From: Chrysomallon squamiferum
Taxonomy: Eukaryota > Mollusca > Gastropoda > Neomphalida > Peltospiridae
Length of the DNA stretch: 64,000 nt
Reading direction: 5' to 3'
Assembly: GCA_012295275.1 (NCBI GenBank)
Contig: CM022677.1
Span: forward strand, 11,152,732-11,216,731
Under the pieces are notes generated by a model, which had not been told where the DNA came from, ran no database searches, and worked only from the letters and a program-made list of their open reading frames with translations. This document shows, in pieces, positions 24,899 to 37,729 of this stretch. Position 1 is the stretch's first letter. Each line of letters opens with the position of its first letter. The position numbers and the translations under genes are program-made.

Positions 24899-25160
24899 GA
24901 ACATACCCTGCCACTGTTGAGAGGTTTCTGAAAACATTCTAACACCGGCCTGACACATCATTTGACACCAGACTGTTGATTCACATTATCAATAGTCTCT
25001 TGTATCCATTCTCTGGAAAATAGCCTGGATTTCTGTGATGATGAACTAGGGGACAGTCACCTGGGTGCATTGGAACCACTCTTAATCAGGTACAGAACTA
25101 GCCCAGTTATTTGAATCATCTTGTTCTGCTGCAGCTACAACCTCTGTTTTCTTCTCTCTG
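24180..25160 (-). pseudogene. X-minus exon remnants, inverted copy of 43.97-44.88 kb
   Basis: Read on the minus strand this segment matches 43970-44880 (plus) in order. Shared blocks are a piece around ATGCACCCAGGT, the block GTTAGAATGTTTTCAGAAAC with CTCTCAACAGTGGCAGGGTATG, a CA/TG repeat, the block GTAAATTCCCTTTCTAGACA, and an exon-like block GCTAGTGAAGTTGTTTCAGT. Peptide pieces are ECFQKPLNSG followed by a donor-like GGTATGT, and EDKACTAATGKEKKTEQ followed by GTGAAT. The frame is broken in several places, so this copy appears degenerate at least in part. No protein family is recognised. Confidence 0.6.
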
Positions 25161-25389
25161 TTTTCTTTATCTTCACATCCAGCTTCATTCTCAGAACAGC
25201 AAGCTCAGACGTCACCTGCTGTTCAACTTCCTGGCTGTTGTCTTTGCACACAGCCAATCCAGTCATCTGCCAAGTGGTTCTGTAGAAAATTCTTTGAACG
25301 TCAATTAAGAAGGTAAATCCGTGAAGACCGATAATCATCCCGCACTTTTCCGCAACTACTACACTACAAATAAAATTAAAATAAAACAA
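25135..25389 (-). pseudogene. Coiled-coil-like fragment of the X family
   Basis: Part of a minus-strand open frame reads EVEQQVTSELAVLRMKLDVK, with heptad-like spacing of Val/Leu. A one-base shift then continues into KTEVVAAAEQDDSNNWASS. The sequence just before it (CTTGGCAG..TGGCTGTGTG to GAAGTTGAACAGCAGGTGAC) matches 46660-46735, and the sequence after it matches 43965-44100. It therefore links the two halves of the plus-strand X-plus fragments in one piece. The N-terminal third of the frame looks like non-coding sequence. Confidence 0.45.
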
Positions 25390-25506
25390 AAATAAAAATA
25401 ATGTTCAAAACAAATAAAATAAAATAAAATAAAGGAGCATAACAACCTTTATTAAAATATACGTACTAATTATAAATCGATGTGGTTCATCTTTTATTTA
25501 TTTATT

Positions 25507-25538
<32 letters not shown>

Positions 25539-25796
25539 ATCTCATTATTAACCAATCGTTTACCGTGATCTTCAAATAACGGTGTTGTTATTCCCCCCCC
25601 CCCTGCTTTTTCTTTCTTCTCATTATTTATATGAATGCACCAAATAAAATCACAAAGCTTACAATTCACACTACAATAACTTGCTTATTACTGTCCAGGA
25701 ATATACCAATCTTTGATATACGTCTGAAAACATCGTCTGAAAAAAAAAAATAAAAAATAAAATACAGAGCGTACTTTCAGTTCATTTTAATTTTTA

Positions 25797-25857
<61 letters not shown>

Positions 25858-28746
25858 TTTAGGAAAAATAGAAGAAAACTTAAATGATATTCCATTATGT
25901 ATACAGTTATCACATTTATTTTGTAAAACGAGCGCAGTTTACACTATGAATCATATAACATCACATAATTATAAAATAAGGTAATATTTTCAATTAAGGA
26001 TACCGCTATTTTCACGAATAAATTATATAAACATTACATAATTATAAACAAGCAAAAATAAGCTGTCAGTTTTACTTAAGGATAACGCTATTTGCATTGT
26101 TCATTTTACCACTGAGTCATAAAAATACATTTTTATTCAAAATAAATTTTAAAAACGTGTGCACCAATTGTGTAGTAGTTTATACGGGATTTTAGTTACA
26201 TTGTGTTACACAGAACATTCAAAGTTAGAGAGTAACGGTGACACCAACCGTGTAAATTGTCAGAGAAGTCCGCCGATATCTTGAATAACTATGAGTATCC
26301 TTCCAGATTAGCTACATTTTTTCTTAGTTTAGAAAAAAGTTAAGTATCAGCACTACATGTCTAATTATAAATATGTTTTGTGCTATAATAAAAAAATATA
26401 TATATAATTTCCGACGAAACCTATATAAATCGATGGTAATAAAATTATTTCTAAATTTAATAATGCCTGTGAAACAAATATATCCTAATACAAGTAGTTT
26501 AATAAACCTAAAAATGTTGATGAAGTTCAGATGATTCAAATAAAACGTCCATTTAAATTTGATGATATTAGCGTTTATTAAGCAAATTATACAGAATTCA
26601 ACTGACAGAGTTTTTTATTTTAGATATGTCTCTAAAAAAATAATAACATTGTCATAACAAAAACACTACGTTACTTTTGCTGAGTAACAAATTATTCTGA
26701 CATGATATAGTAAACACAACATAAATTACGTTGAGAAATATCACATTAATATCACAGTTGCTAATGAAATAACATTTTTATCTGGTTGCGATATTTCATT
26801 CCTGAATATTCACTGTACTTCTCAACTAGAAATATTAAAATGAATATCACTTCATATATAATTAATTATTTGCTAATATTTAACAGAGAAACCTCAGCTT
26901 TTCAATACACACCTGTCTACTAAAAGAAGATCAATATTTAATTATCAATACCATTTGAGGTGCAACTAAAAACCAATGCTGATTTTGTTAGTAACACATC
27001 ATAGGAATTTGGAAGGCCTCTTTATTTCTAAATTTCTCAACTATCTTTCGTGAATGAGATGATATTCAGTTAGTTATACGACAAAACACTGACAATTACA
27101 GGTATGATTTCACTGTGAACATTCAGAAATATAGATGGAACTTACGAGTTGTAATTTTTTTAAATAACAGTAGTTTGTATGTGACGTCAAAAATATATCG
27201 AGAACATTGTGAACTAACTTCAGGTACCGCTTTGAAGTGTCCGTTTTAGTAAAAGTAAAGTGAAATTTTACTTTGCTAATTCGAAATCATATAACTGAAA
27301 GGTGTAATTTTACTGTACGTGGAACTTAAATATTATTAGACATTACTAACAGTTATAAATAATAATTATACATGGCGTTATGAAAATAAGCGGTTTAATT
27401 ACTTACAAAAAGAAAAAGATGAGAATTAATTATGAGCAGTGATATTTACAGTTTGTAGGTTAAGTATGTTGAGAAATGTTATTTTATTAATTATCGTATT
27501 TTGTATCAGGTTATATTGAAAAATATCAGAGTTAATTCCCTGGAATCACGATAGTGTGTACTGATTAGCTGAGAACAAATGAGGTTAACAGGTTATTATG
27601 TGAAATTTAATTTGTTCATTACATTCATTAAAAGGTGTACATCAGCGCAAGTTGTATAGTGTAGTATAATTTACATTTCTTATTATACCTGAAGTTCTCT
27701 TACTTCATTAGATATTAAAATAACCACTCCACCAGTAATTATCAATGAGTCAGTGAAGCAGACACCATATTTGTCAACAGCTAAATAACAACAACAACAA
27801 CAATAATAACACCGTAATATCTTCTCTTTTTTTTTCCTGTAAAAACGCAAGCTTCCTACATATGTCTGACGCTATTCTCTTAGTTTCATTAGAACTGTTG
27901 TGAGAGCGGATATAAAAAATACTTCGAATATTTTGTTAGGCCTCGTAAAGTTATCAGAGAAATCAGATTTATTCTTAGTTTATTGTTTCTGTCGAGATAA
28001 AAACTAAATACTTCTTTAAAAAAAAATATATAACAATTATAATAATAATAATAAATTGATTTATTTATAATATAAATTACATGGGAAATCGTGAACTTTT
28101 ACAAAACCAGAGTTAACTAAAGAATATCGCTGTTTTCACTGATAATGTTACCCATCGATAACAAAATAAGACGCAAGTTTTATAACGTCTGTATTATTTA
28201 TATGAAAAATTAAAATTACATTAATTAGAGATCATCAGTTATATTATTGAATAAACATGGAATTTCATTCTAGATTAACTTACTTCTCTCAGTGTTTAAA
28301 AAAGAAATAATCTGATATATTCTTAATTACATAATTTGATAAATTTGAATTTTAGATTAATCATGTAATTTCATGTAGGGAGAGATGTAAATTGTGTCGC
28401 GGAATGTCATGTTACTGCTGTCATAAAACAAAGTATCACATTGTGACACTATCTTACGTTAACTTTATAAAATTATTCAAAGTATGAATTTATCAACTTT
28501 AATATCGGTTATAATAAAATATTTAATTTTTCTGAGGCCTAGAATTGTTTTTGATCAGAGGACTGGTAAATTAATAACAAACGTTAAACAATTTCGCTCG
28601 ATCTTAGTTTTATCGTAAAAACGGCCGTGATGTTAGCTGAAGCCGTTTTTCAGGTTTCTGAATAAAGACCAAACATTAATTCTAAAAGCAAGGGTTCATT
28701 TTAATATTATCACCGAAAAATATAGGAGGAAAATGTATATGCGCAA

Positions 28747-28750
<4 letters not shown>

Positions 28751-28785
<35 letters not shown>

Positions 28786-28792
28786 CTGTATG

Positions 28793-28815
<23 letters not shown>
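28751..28815. repeat. GT microsatellite, two blocks
   Basis: Two TG runs separated by a short AGCTGTA interruption. Confidence 0.9.
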
Positions 28816-28823
<8 letters not shown>

Positions 28824-29488
28824 GTGTGTATCCATATGTATCTGTGTGTATAAAAATGTCAAATGATCCTATTTAAATTTATTTTGTGAACGTTAAACTG
28901 TAAGAAAAATGCCTTTTGTAAACTGCGAATGTGAAAAAAGGACTCAATATTTTTATCGAAATTTACGCAAACTAATAAAAACATGTTCCTTATTTCAGGT
29001 ATTTTGTTTTATGATTTACAGTCAGCGATCAAGTGGGTTAAGAGAATTTACATTATCCTCACTTGAAGAAATCACATTTGTTTTCACACGAGTGTTTACA
29101 ATAATTATATTCTATGAAAAAGGATATATTTTCTAATAGGTTTGATGCTGAAGTGTGCACTTGTTTAACCAACACAGCACTGATTTTCTGAGACTACCGA
29201 GTTCAAGATTAATAAAGTGTAATGAAAATTATAAACAACATTCACAAATTTCTTCACTGGAATATTTGTATTACTGTTACGGAGATGTGTTCAAAGTTTT
29301 TAGAAGAGATGTTTATTGTAGTCGTAACAGTTCATTCAAATTTATCTTAAAACTGCGTTAATAATGAAAATACAAGGCAAGAACAGAAACGGAAAAAATT
29401 ATATTTATTTAAAAAAATAACTAATAGCAATAAAAGTAAATAATAATAATAGCAATAACAATAATTAAAAACAATAAGAATAATATAA

Positions 29489-29490
<2 letters not shown>

Positions 29491-29564
<74 letters not shown>
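29491..29564. repeat. AAC/AAT compound microsatellite
   Basis: About ten AAC units run directly into about fifteen AAT units. The long minus-strand Tyr/Cys/Phe frames here are translations of the repeat. Confidence 0.95.
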
Positions 29565-30054
29565 CCAAGTAAAATGAAACTGACGGCAAAAAAACACATA
29601 AAAAAAAAAAAGCAACAACAAAAATAAACACAAATGGAGTGAGGAAATTGATCAAAGAGAAAAAAACAACATGTATAAGTGAAACAGAATCATGAGGACA
29701 AAAAGAAAAAGTATAAAAAACTAACAACATTCTGGCTTTTGCCTGAGACACTACATAAACTGACACATTTCCTCACAGTCAGTCATTAATCATTCTGCAA
29801 TAGTAACTCAAAAAAATCTTTTAACAGTGAGTGCTATCATCCAAATATTGAACTAACAGGCTTAGAGATCAAATCCCAGCCACACCTTCTATTCAGAATT
29901 AATTACAGACATGTAAAATTACTACTCTGTCTGTTTAACTCGACTTTTAACATTCTGTTCTGAGAAAATACCTAAAATGCGCTTAAACTATATTTTTACA
30001 ATAGAATAATATCAGCTCGAAATATATATTGTTTGCAAAGATAATAACATATAA

Positions 30055-30089
<35 letters not shown>

Positions 30090-30488
30090 AGTATCTCTTC
30101 TTCATCAGGTATCATATTCACATCCTGCTCTGTATCAATAAAAGGATCGCAAGTAAATGGAAGGGTAGAACTGATCACTTGATTAACATTCTCACCTATG
30201 GTTAACAGAACTGATTATCATATCGGGGAGATGTTTAGGAGAATTTAATGCTGGGTTAATGACAGTGGAGTCTATGTCCTATGTCGTCTGGAAGATCGTC
30301 AGACTGGGTATCTGAAAATGTTACAGTAGATGTTACAGTACTCAGTATTCACTATATCATTTGAATCCAATAACTGTGGACATTTTTCTGAGATGCAATT
30401 AGTCACATCTTCTGACTGAAACGTTTAAACAGTATTAAATTAACAGTTTATATTACAAACAGATTTATTAATATGAGAGATAATTATG

Positions 30489-31076
30489 CAGGGCTCGAAA
30501 TGGCCAGTCGCCAGGTCACCAAATACGACCAAAGTTCCGTTTAGTTGATTTGGATGTAAGAAATATTATGGTTAGTCGCCCCCAAAAATATTATTTGGGT
30601 GACCTGTTTTTTGCTAAAAGTTACAACACAAGATAATAATTTTATAATAATTTTATCGAAATATTTATTTCACATAAAATGAGTGCACATAGTTCCATAA
30701 GTTGGACGTATCGGCTTACATAATTTGCTAACACCTATTTATAAACAGAACGTTAAAGGTTTATCGGTTGGTTAAAGGAACACGTTAACACAGGAGATAA
30801 CTCTGAAACTAATTGTTTGCTATTGTTTTTCCTTTTCAATTCCACCTTTAATTGGCTAAAGTGAAACCAACGAGCAAATTTAGCGAACTTTTAGAGCGTT
30901 ACGTTAATAATTATCGGTTGGTTAACGGAACAAGTTATCATGGAAGATAACTCTATAATCTTGTATTTGCTATTGTTTTTCGTTTTCACACGCTAAACTT
31001 TACTGACTGTCATTTCACGTTGCTTTCCTTTAATTTTTATTTTTTTTTGAAAAATCCAAGCGTTTAATACTATAAA

Positions 31077-31125
<49 letters not shown>

Positions 31126-31432
31126 ATTCCATTTTTGTCAAGGTTTGTTTGAAAATGTTTTACCAGCTGATTTGTATATTGTATATATATTGTTTTGGCG
31201 ATTTTAATTAATAAAGAATTTTCGTATTTCATTTTAGATGTTGACAAATTTAGGTATGCCGATACTTTTAAATTATCGAACTACGAACAAATCTTTTATG
31301 TGACATACATATTTGCTACAAAATTATTAATAGTGGCTCTTGTGTTATAACTTATAGAAAAAAAATGATAATCCAAAAAATACTTTTTAGGCGACTAAAC
31401 TATAATGTTACTTTTTTTAATTTCGAGCCTTG
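30489..31432. mobile_element. hAT-like non-autonomous DNA transposon, about 944 bp
   Basis: The left end is CAGGGCTCGAAAT and the right end reads ATTTCGAGCCTTG, giving imperfect terminal inverted repeats of the CAGGG..CG type seen in many animal hAT elements. Subterminal inverted GTCGCC/GGCGAC motifs support the pairing. I could not confirm an 8-bp target duplication: the flanks TAATTATG and TGCTTACT do not match. The interior has an ATT microsatellite (31079-31121) and two diverged direct repeats of about 140 bases (starts near 30765 and 30915). No transposase is seen. A left-end fragment of the same family lies at 47759-47920. Confidence 0.7.
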
Positions 31433-31967
31433 TGCTTACTGACATAACGTGCATAATGATCAGCTTCAAAAGACATTAATATGACATTTGTCTCAAGCTG
31501 AAAATGTCAGTAATAGATAATCATAAGAAGAAGAAGAAAAAAGTAATTCTTCTAAAATAATATTATTTATTCATGTTAGTGACTGTGATAGAATTAACTA
31601 TGGAAATAAGAACATTTTAAGTGTCAAATCAGTTGTAATATATTTTATCTGCATAAACAACTCATTAAAATGATTTTTATAAATAAGAAATTTTTGTCAT
31701 CTGAATTAGGACAGTTATCTCAAATAATTTACCACTGTATAAGTATTATAAGAATTCAGATTTTTTTTGTTTGTTTTGCTGCTGAAAAAGATCTGATATT
31801 TCTGGGAGTTCTTCAAAGCACTCCAATGAACAAAGCAGAGAGAACTTGTATGGGTTTTTTCATTTGTATTTTTCCTATTTAAGCAGCAGTTAATTTGTAA
31901 TTTGGATGTGTGTGTTTGGGGGGGGGGCTATTGGTGTCTGCTTATATCTTTTATTGTTTGTTTACAG

Positions 31968-32052
31968 CATTAGTCAGAACAAACTCAGAGCTTTATTGAA
32001 GCATTGCAGACTGAGTGGGGTAACTCTGAGAGAGAAAAGAAATCTGGCAGAA
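31968..32052 (+). CDS. Candidate exon, unrecognised
   Basis: A TTGTTTGTTTACAG acceptor and a GAA/GTAAAT donor bound 85 bases open in one frame. The peptide includes ISQNKLRALLKHCRLSG and ends TLREKRNLAE, a basic helical-looking sequence. It ends in phase 0 and could join the block at 32477. No family is recognised. It may be an upstream exon of MCC or of another gene. Confidence 0.35.
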
Positions 32053-32476
32053 GTAAATTAATTCACACACTTTTACATGTGAAGACAGAGAAAGGATAGT
32101 TCAATTTCTGCAGCATTTTACTCAAGATTATGACTAATTTTGTCTGAGTCAGCTGCAGGATTCAAAGTGATTAATTTGAAAATACAGTCTACATGTGAGA
32201 CTAAATCTTCACTTTGGAGGGAGTGTCAACAGACTGCTATTGCACAGGGTAAGAATTCATTTGAATAATGTGTACTTGTTCTAACAGATTAAGTGATATT
32301 TACTGGAATCTGGTCTGAAACATATTTAAAGGAGTAAATATAATTTTAAGGATATTGTATTAATTCTTAGATTAATTGATTTTATGTTACATATGCTTTT
32401 GTTTGTTATTTTAATTTTTGTTTTCATTTTTATGTTTAAGAAAAAGCTAATTATTTTTTTCAGTTTCACTTGTCAG

Positions 32477-32623
32477 TACAGAAAGTTCACATTCCAAACA
32501 GCCCACTCCAGCCTGAACCAGTTTACTTCCTTGTGTCAAGAAAATGTTGAACTTTTAAAATATCTTCTGAAACTGTGTGTCAGCCAATCTATCAGCTGTG
32601 AGTCAGTTGATCTGTTAATTTAA
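32477..32623 (+). CDS. Candidate terminal exon or open block, unrecognised
   Basis: After a CACTTGTCAG acceptor-like site, 48 codons are open in phase 0 to a TAA. The peptide starts YRKFTFQTAHSSLNQF and includes ENVELLKYLLKLC, which looks protein-like. No donor is evident before the stop. Confidence 0.3.
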   Translation, partial: YRKFTFQTAHSSLNQFTSLCQENVELLKYLLKLCVSQSISCESVDLLI

Positions 32624-34992
32624 TAATTTATATAATTATTTTCTTTTGGAGTATTTGCTTTTTGTTTACCTATGTCTATGCTATTTTATGTTATGTTTTT
32701 GGATTTATTTAGTAAAAACATTTGGGTCTATTTATTTGTTTGAATTAAAGTTTGGCTCTCAGGTTTTCACCGTTGCTATCAAGATGTTTTTAAATGTAAA
32801 TTCAATTTTTAATTCATTGAATGTGTCATGTAGCATTAGATGTTCACTGGAAAAATGTGGACAGAGAAATAAGTAATATTTCATGGTTTCAGAAATTCCA
32901 CAGCTACAGTTTAGTGTTGTGTTTATTTTAAATTTGATTTTGATTGTGTTTAGATTTGTGAAGTAGTTGATTCTGAGTTTGGTAACGTTTTTATTTAGTT
33001 TGTTACTAATATGATTTTGGATATGATGAAAGGTGTAACTAATGATCAGGGCCTAACTCTTTCATGAGATGTTTATTACTGACAGTGGATTTTAACACAG
33101 AATTTTAATATGTGTAGGTTTTTATCTGTATTTCAAGTGTTAGTATATTTTATTCTAACATGAGACTGTCAGGCAGTGTGATGCTTGGTAAAAGTTTTTA
33201 CAAGATGTGACTATCTTCTGTACATGGCTGTTGAATGTGACTACCAAAAATTTGAATGATTTTCTTTGTTATTAAATGGTTATCTATTTTTTGTGTTATT
33301 TTGCTGTTATCTTTCTTGTTTTTTTTTTCATTTTATTTAGTAGAGAGGAGGCATGCTGTCTAAGTGAAATCTTTATCTCTCAGTTTAAAGGCAGTCATTC
33401 AAGTTGTTTAGGTATGTTTGTATTTGGTTGTTTAGAGATCTGCCTGCACAGCAGAAATCCATGAATACTGTAATTTTTTAATTTTTTATTTACTGAATGG
33501 AATTTAGTAAACTTTTGTATTGTTTTGTTATTTACTTGTTAAATTATTGTTGTTTAAGTGTCTGTTCAGGTGTGTTTTACTAGTGTGTCAAGAGTTTTAC
33601 ATGTGTAAGTTAGTGTAACTGTTCTGTAGTTGATTGGTAGTGAATGGTATTTGTAAGGTTTATGCAAGTTTCCAGTCTGTTGGTATCTTTCCTGTTTACC
33701 AAGTTACATTAAAAAGACCAAGTATTATTACTCAAGTTTTGACTATTTTGTATTTTTCAAGTGTGGACTGATTTTATTTTTGGATTTAAAAAAAAAAAAA
33801 AAATTTATGTTGTCTTCTGTATTTATTTATTTCCAATAAGCTCAGTCCACCACTCAGTGGATATTTTGTTAGTGCAGTTTTTGGTTTTAGGTTTGTGTTC
33901 AGTGACAGCCAAGTCTGTCATGTTGGTAAGTGAAGTGCAATGTGTGTCAGTTTCATTTGTCTTTCTTTGTTCAATATATTTCCATTTGTAGAATTCTTCC
34001 CATTTGACTCAGTAAATATTGAGTTATTGGAGTGTTTCTAGCTATAGTTTGTGTTACAGTTCAACTTAAATCATTGACTCAGTGAACTGGACAGTGTTAA
34101 ATCAGTGGTAAACTGGACACACTGTTGAAGGTGAATGTATCATCATTAAGACAAACAAGAATGGAAAGACCTGTGTTAGGTGTTTAGCATGTGAGAGATA
34201 TGTTTTGTGTTTATTGAGGTTCTTTTGTTGAAATTATTAATTTTTGGTGGGCTCTGTTTACAATTTTCTTCATGTAGTTGCTGAAAGTTTTCATGTTTTG
34301 TGAGATATCAGAACTGGGTAGAGTTTCTATGGCTGGACACTGCAGTTTGCATGCTAATGACTTGAGTTTTATCACTGTGTACATTTTGTTGTTTGTCTGC
34401 AGTAGGGTACACTCAGGTAACTGACCTCATTTCTGTCTGTTTTGATGTAGCTGTCAGTTGTAATTGTTGTCATGGTAGATTTGTTGTTAAAGGTAAGTGT
34501 GGTCCAGTAGGTTGCTCTCTCGCCCCCTCCCCCATTTATCTGTGTGTGTGTTTGTGTTTGTCTACAGAATAAAATTACATGTAAAATTATTTATTTTTAT
34601 TTATTTGTTTTTTTTTAATGAAAATATCTATAATCAGCACTATTTTAAAAGCTCAATCAAAGTACAGTCAGTTTTACATTTCTACAGGTTCAGAAATAAA
34701 AAGTAGGTCATATGCAAATGAGGTGTTAGATTGATGGAATTTCATTGGTGGAGACTTGCTGACACTGTAATCTAGTGGATTCTTGAGCTGTTGAATTAGA
34801 TACATAAAGTACAGAACAGAACTTTTTGTTCTTGAATTAAATTTGAAAATTGTAAATTAATTATTCAGGTAAGAAATTCTTATTATATATTTGTTTTTCC
34901 AATGTTTAATTTTGCAGGTAACAGAGACTTCTGAAATGAATAGCATATTTTAATATTTTTTATTTTATTTTTAAATATTTTTTATTTTTAAA

Positions 34993-34996
<4 letters not shown>

Positions 34997-35052
<56 letters not shown>
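34997..35052. repeat. ATT microsatellite
   Basis: About eighteen uninterrupted ATT units, about 130 bases upstream of the first recognised MCC exon. Confidence 0.95.
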
Positions 35053-35185
35053 TACATTATCAAAATTTGTTACATAATTAGCTTTAGGAATGATAAAACA
35101 GATTGAATCAAGAAAATTCACAAATAATATATTTTATTTTGGTTACATACTATAATAATTTCAAATTCTTTCTTTTCTTCCCCAG

Positions 35186-35299
35186 CTTTCCCATGCAGCC
35201 TTGATCTTTCTGAAAGGGGAGATAATCGAGCTGTACAACAGATTGGCACATGTAATAGCCGAAAGAGATCAGTTAGAAAAACAACTGACTGAATGTCAG
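35186..35299 (+). CDS. MCC: MCC exon 1 of those seen
   Basis: Bounded by TTCTTCCCCAG and CAG/GTAAGA; 38 codons, phase 0 at both ends. Peptide LSHAALIFLKGEIIELYNRL then RDQLEKQLTECQ matches the family's (A)ALASLKGDIVEL..RL...RERDLLEKKL segment, the start of the first coiled coil. Earlier exons must lie upstream because no start codon is present. Confidence 0.9.
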
Positions 35300-37694
35300 G
35301 TAAGAATTTTTTGTTGTTTGTTTTTGTTGTTTTAGTTTTATTTTTTTTATCCTAGCATTAAACTGTGAAATTAAATATCCAGCTCACTTTTAATGTTGTT
35401 ATTCTGGTAACAGTAATAAGAAGATAGCCTGGCTAGAAAATAACATGTTTGGCAATAACTCTTGGTGATGATTTAAAGTTATTCAGGCTATCTTTCTGGT
35501 AAAGATTTAGAAAATATTTATGTTAAATTTGTGATAATTAAATTTAAATAAAAAAAAGAGTTTTAATTTATTATTTATTAACTTGCTTCCTTTTTTGGTT
35601 ATTTGTGTATTTATTTAATTATATATTTATGATGTTTTATTAATCAGACACATAGCTTTATTGTCTTTATTCAGATGTAAAATAATACCATATGTTTGCT
35701 GTTCTTCACTGTTTTTAAACACATAATGAAACAATTGTATATATAATGTCAGAAACAAAATGAAACATAGTATTTTGTCTTTATTCAGTTATAAAATTAT
35801 ACCTTTAGCTTGCTGTTAATCACTGTGTTTAATGAAAGACAAAGAAATAACTTCTAGAAATTTGTTGAAAATACCAAATTCCAGAAATGAGAAAAGACAT
35901 TTGAACATTGTCTTTTTTTTCTTCATTTCTGTGTAGAGAAGAAGATGAGTTTGAAGACTTGGACAAAAGCAATAATGGAGGAAGTATCAATGAGAATAAT
36001 ACAAATGGCTCCCAATCTGCGAGTCCTGGTAATCATTTACTTTTATATTTATTTTTTGACTGTGCAGTTACTGATTATTTTAGTCTGTTTTTGATAGAGA
36101 TCCAATTGTTTTAAAAGTTTATTCATTTTAATTTACTGTATTTAATATATATATAATACAATGTGTGGGATTTTTTAAATATTAAATTACAATCATTTTT
36201 TTAAATGTTTAATTTTTCTCATTTACATACTGTTAAAAGGAATTAAAAAAAAAATACCAAATAATCAGTCAATCAGTTAATTTGATTAAATTTGAAAAAA
36301 AGATGAAATTTACAAATAAAATTAAAATTCACTTCATGTTCTATTTATTCTTTAATTACTAAATAAATAACCATTTATCCACAACATTAAAACTGAGAAT
36401 AATTATAAATTAACTTAAGAAATAAAATATATATATTATTTATTTCTTAGAAATAGGTAATGAAATAAACGCAGAACTGGAGTCAACCATTGCAGAAAGA
36501 AAAGACTTTCCTCTCCACAATGTGTCTGATGATCACAACGACATTCAGTGTCTCAGGGAGGACGTTGAAAAAGACAACGCCGAAAGTCAGCTCCTTCAGA
36601 GCATCGGCAACAACAGCGTGCAGCAGCTGAGAGACAATGGCAACAGCAACAGCCTCGATGACAAACTGGGAGACAATGAGGACAGCAGTGAATCTCCTCA
36701 CACTATCCCACCTCGAGAACCACGCAATGTCCCATTCCACCCACCTCCTCCACCTCCGCCTAACAGGGTCCCATACCCAGAGTACCTGCAGGAGGAGGTG
36801 AACTCACTGCGAGTAGAAAACAATGCTCTACAAGAACAGATAGGCGGACAGGAAATAGAACTTTTGCAGCTATGTAGCCATATTGAATATATCAATGATG
36901 ACAGGGAGAAGTTGAAAAGAAAGGTAACTCTGCATAAATATTAAACAATGGTTATCATTTACATTTTTTTATTTGTAGATAGAATTAAAGCACAAAACAT
37001 AAGTGGTCTTATTTATTTTAGATTCCATTTTTCTTCAGTTATATCATATGTTACATTTGAAAGAGTTACAGGATAAATTGTTGCATTTTTGTTACTGTTG
37101 AAAGAGTTAGAGGATAAACTCTTAAAAACATTTTTGTTACAATTGAAGGAGTTACAGGATAAATTGTTACATTTTTGTTACAGTAAAAAGAGTTACATGA
37201 TAAACTGTTGCATTTTCAGTGCAGTTTAAAGAGAGAATAAATTGTTACATTTTTGTTACAGTTGAAGGAGTTACAGGATAAGTTACCTCTGACAGATTTG
37301 TCTTCTAGTCCCATGAACAGTCGAACATCAACACCAACAAAGTCACAAGTGAATCCTAATACAGGAGAGAGGTATAAACAAACATTTCTTATATTCCTAG
37401 TAACCAAGGAATCAGTGTAGACAGACATATTTGTTTGTTGTGTTTATGTTTATTTTTATAAGTGGAACTTTGAGAATATACAAATTCAGGAAATAAAGAA
37501 TTGAAAATGGATATATTATATGCAAAAACTTATTATTATTATTATTATTATTATTATTTTTTTTGTTTTTTTTATTTTGTATAAATATTTTTTTTTTATT
37601 ATTTAAGTATATATAAAATGATTTTATTTATTTTATTAGTTATTTATTTATTTATTCATTTATTTTTATTTTATTTATTTATTTATTTATTGAT

Positions 37695-37729
<35 letters not shown>

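Larger units (their letters stand above)
25390..30488. other. Non-coding stretch with microsatellites
   Basis: I see no supported gene. It holds a T run at 25511-25539, a C run near 25593, an ATT run at 25801-25857, a partial third copy of the 8.8-9.7 kb repeat at about 27085-27220, GT repeats at 28751-28815, an AAC/AAT run at 29491-29564 and AAT units at 30057-30088. Open frames at 28909-29136 and 29155-29361 (plus) are not obviously low-complexity but show no family features or splice context that I trust. Confidence 0.55.
31433..35185. other. Upstream region of MCC, mostly non-coding
   Basis: The plus strand turns visibly T/G-rich from about 31.6 kb, which is consistent with transcription toward MCC. 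Apart from the exon-like blocks at 31968-32052 and 32477-32623 I see no gene, and no upstream MCC exon could be named. It contains an ATT run at 34997-35052. A promoter or start exon for MCC was not identified. Confidence 0.5.

Noticed and set aside
29347-29766. 139-codon minus-strand ORF
   Set aside because: Most of it is translated AAC/AAT repeat; the flanks show no domain or splice context.
30520-31420. Possible transposase inside the hAT-like element
   Set aside because: No frame of useful length and no recognisable motif; the element is non-autonomous.
36483-36895. Minus-strand ORFs opposite the MCC exon
   Set aside because: They are shadows of a GC-richer coding exon; the plus strand has family similarity and correct splice phases.
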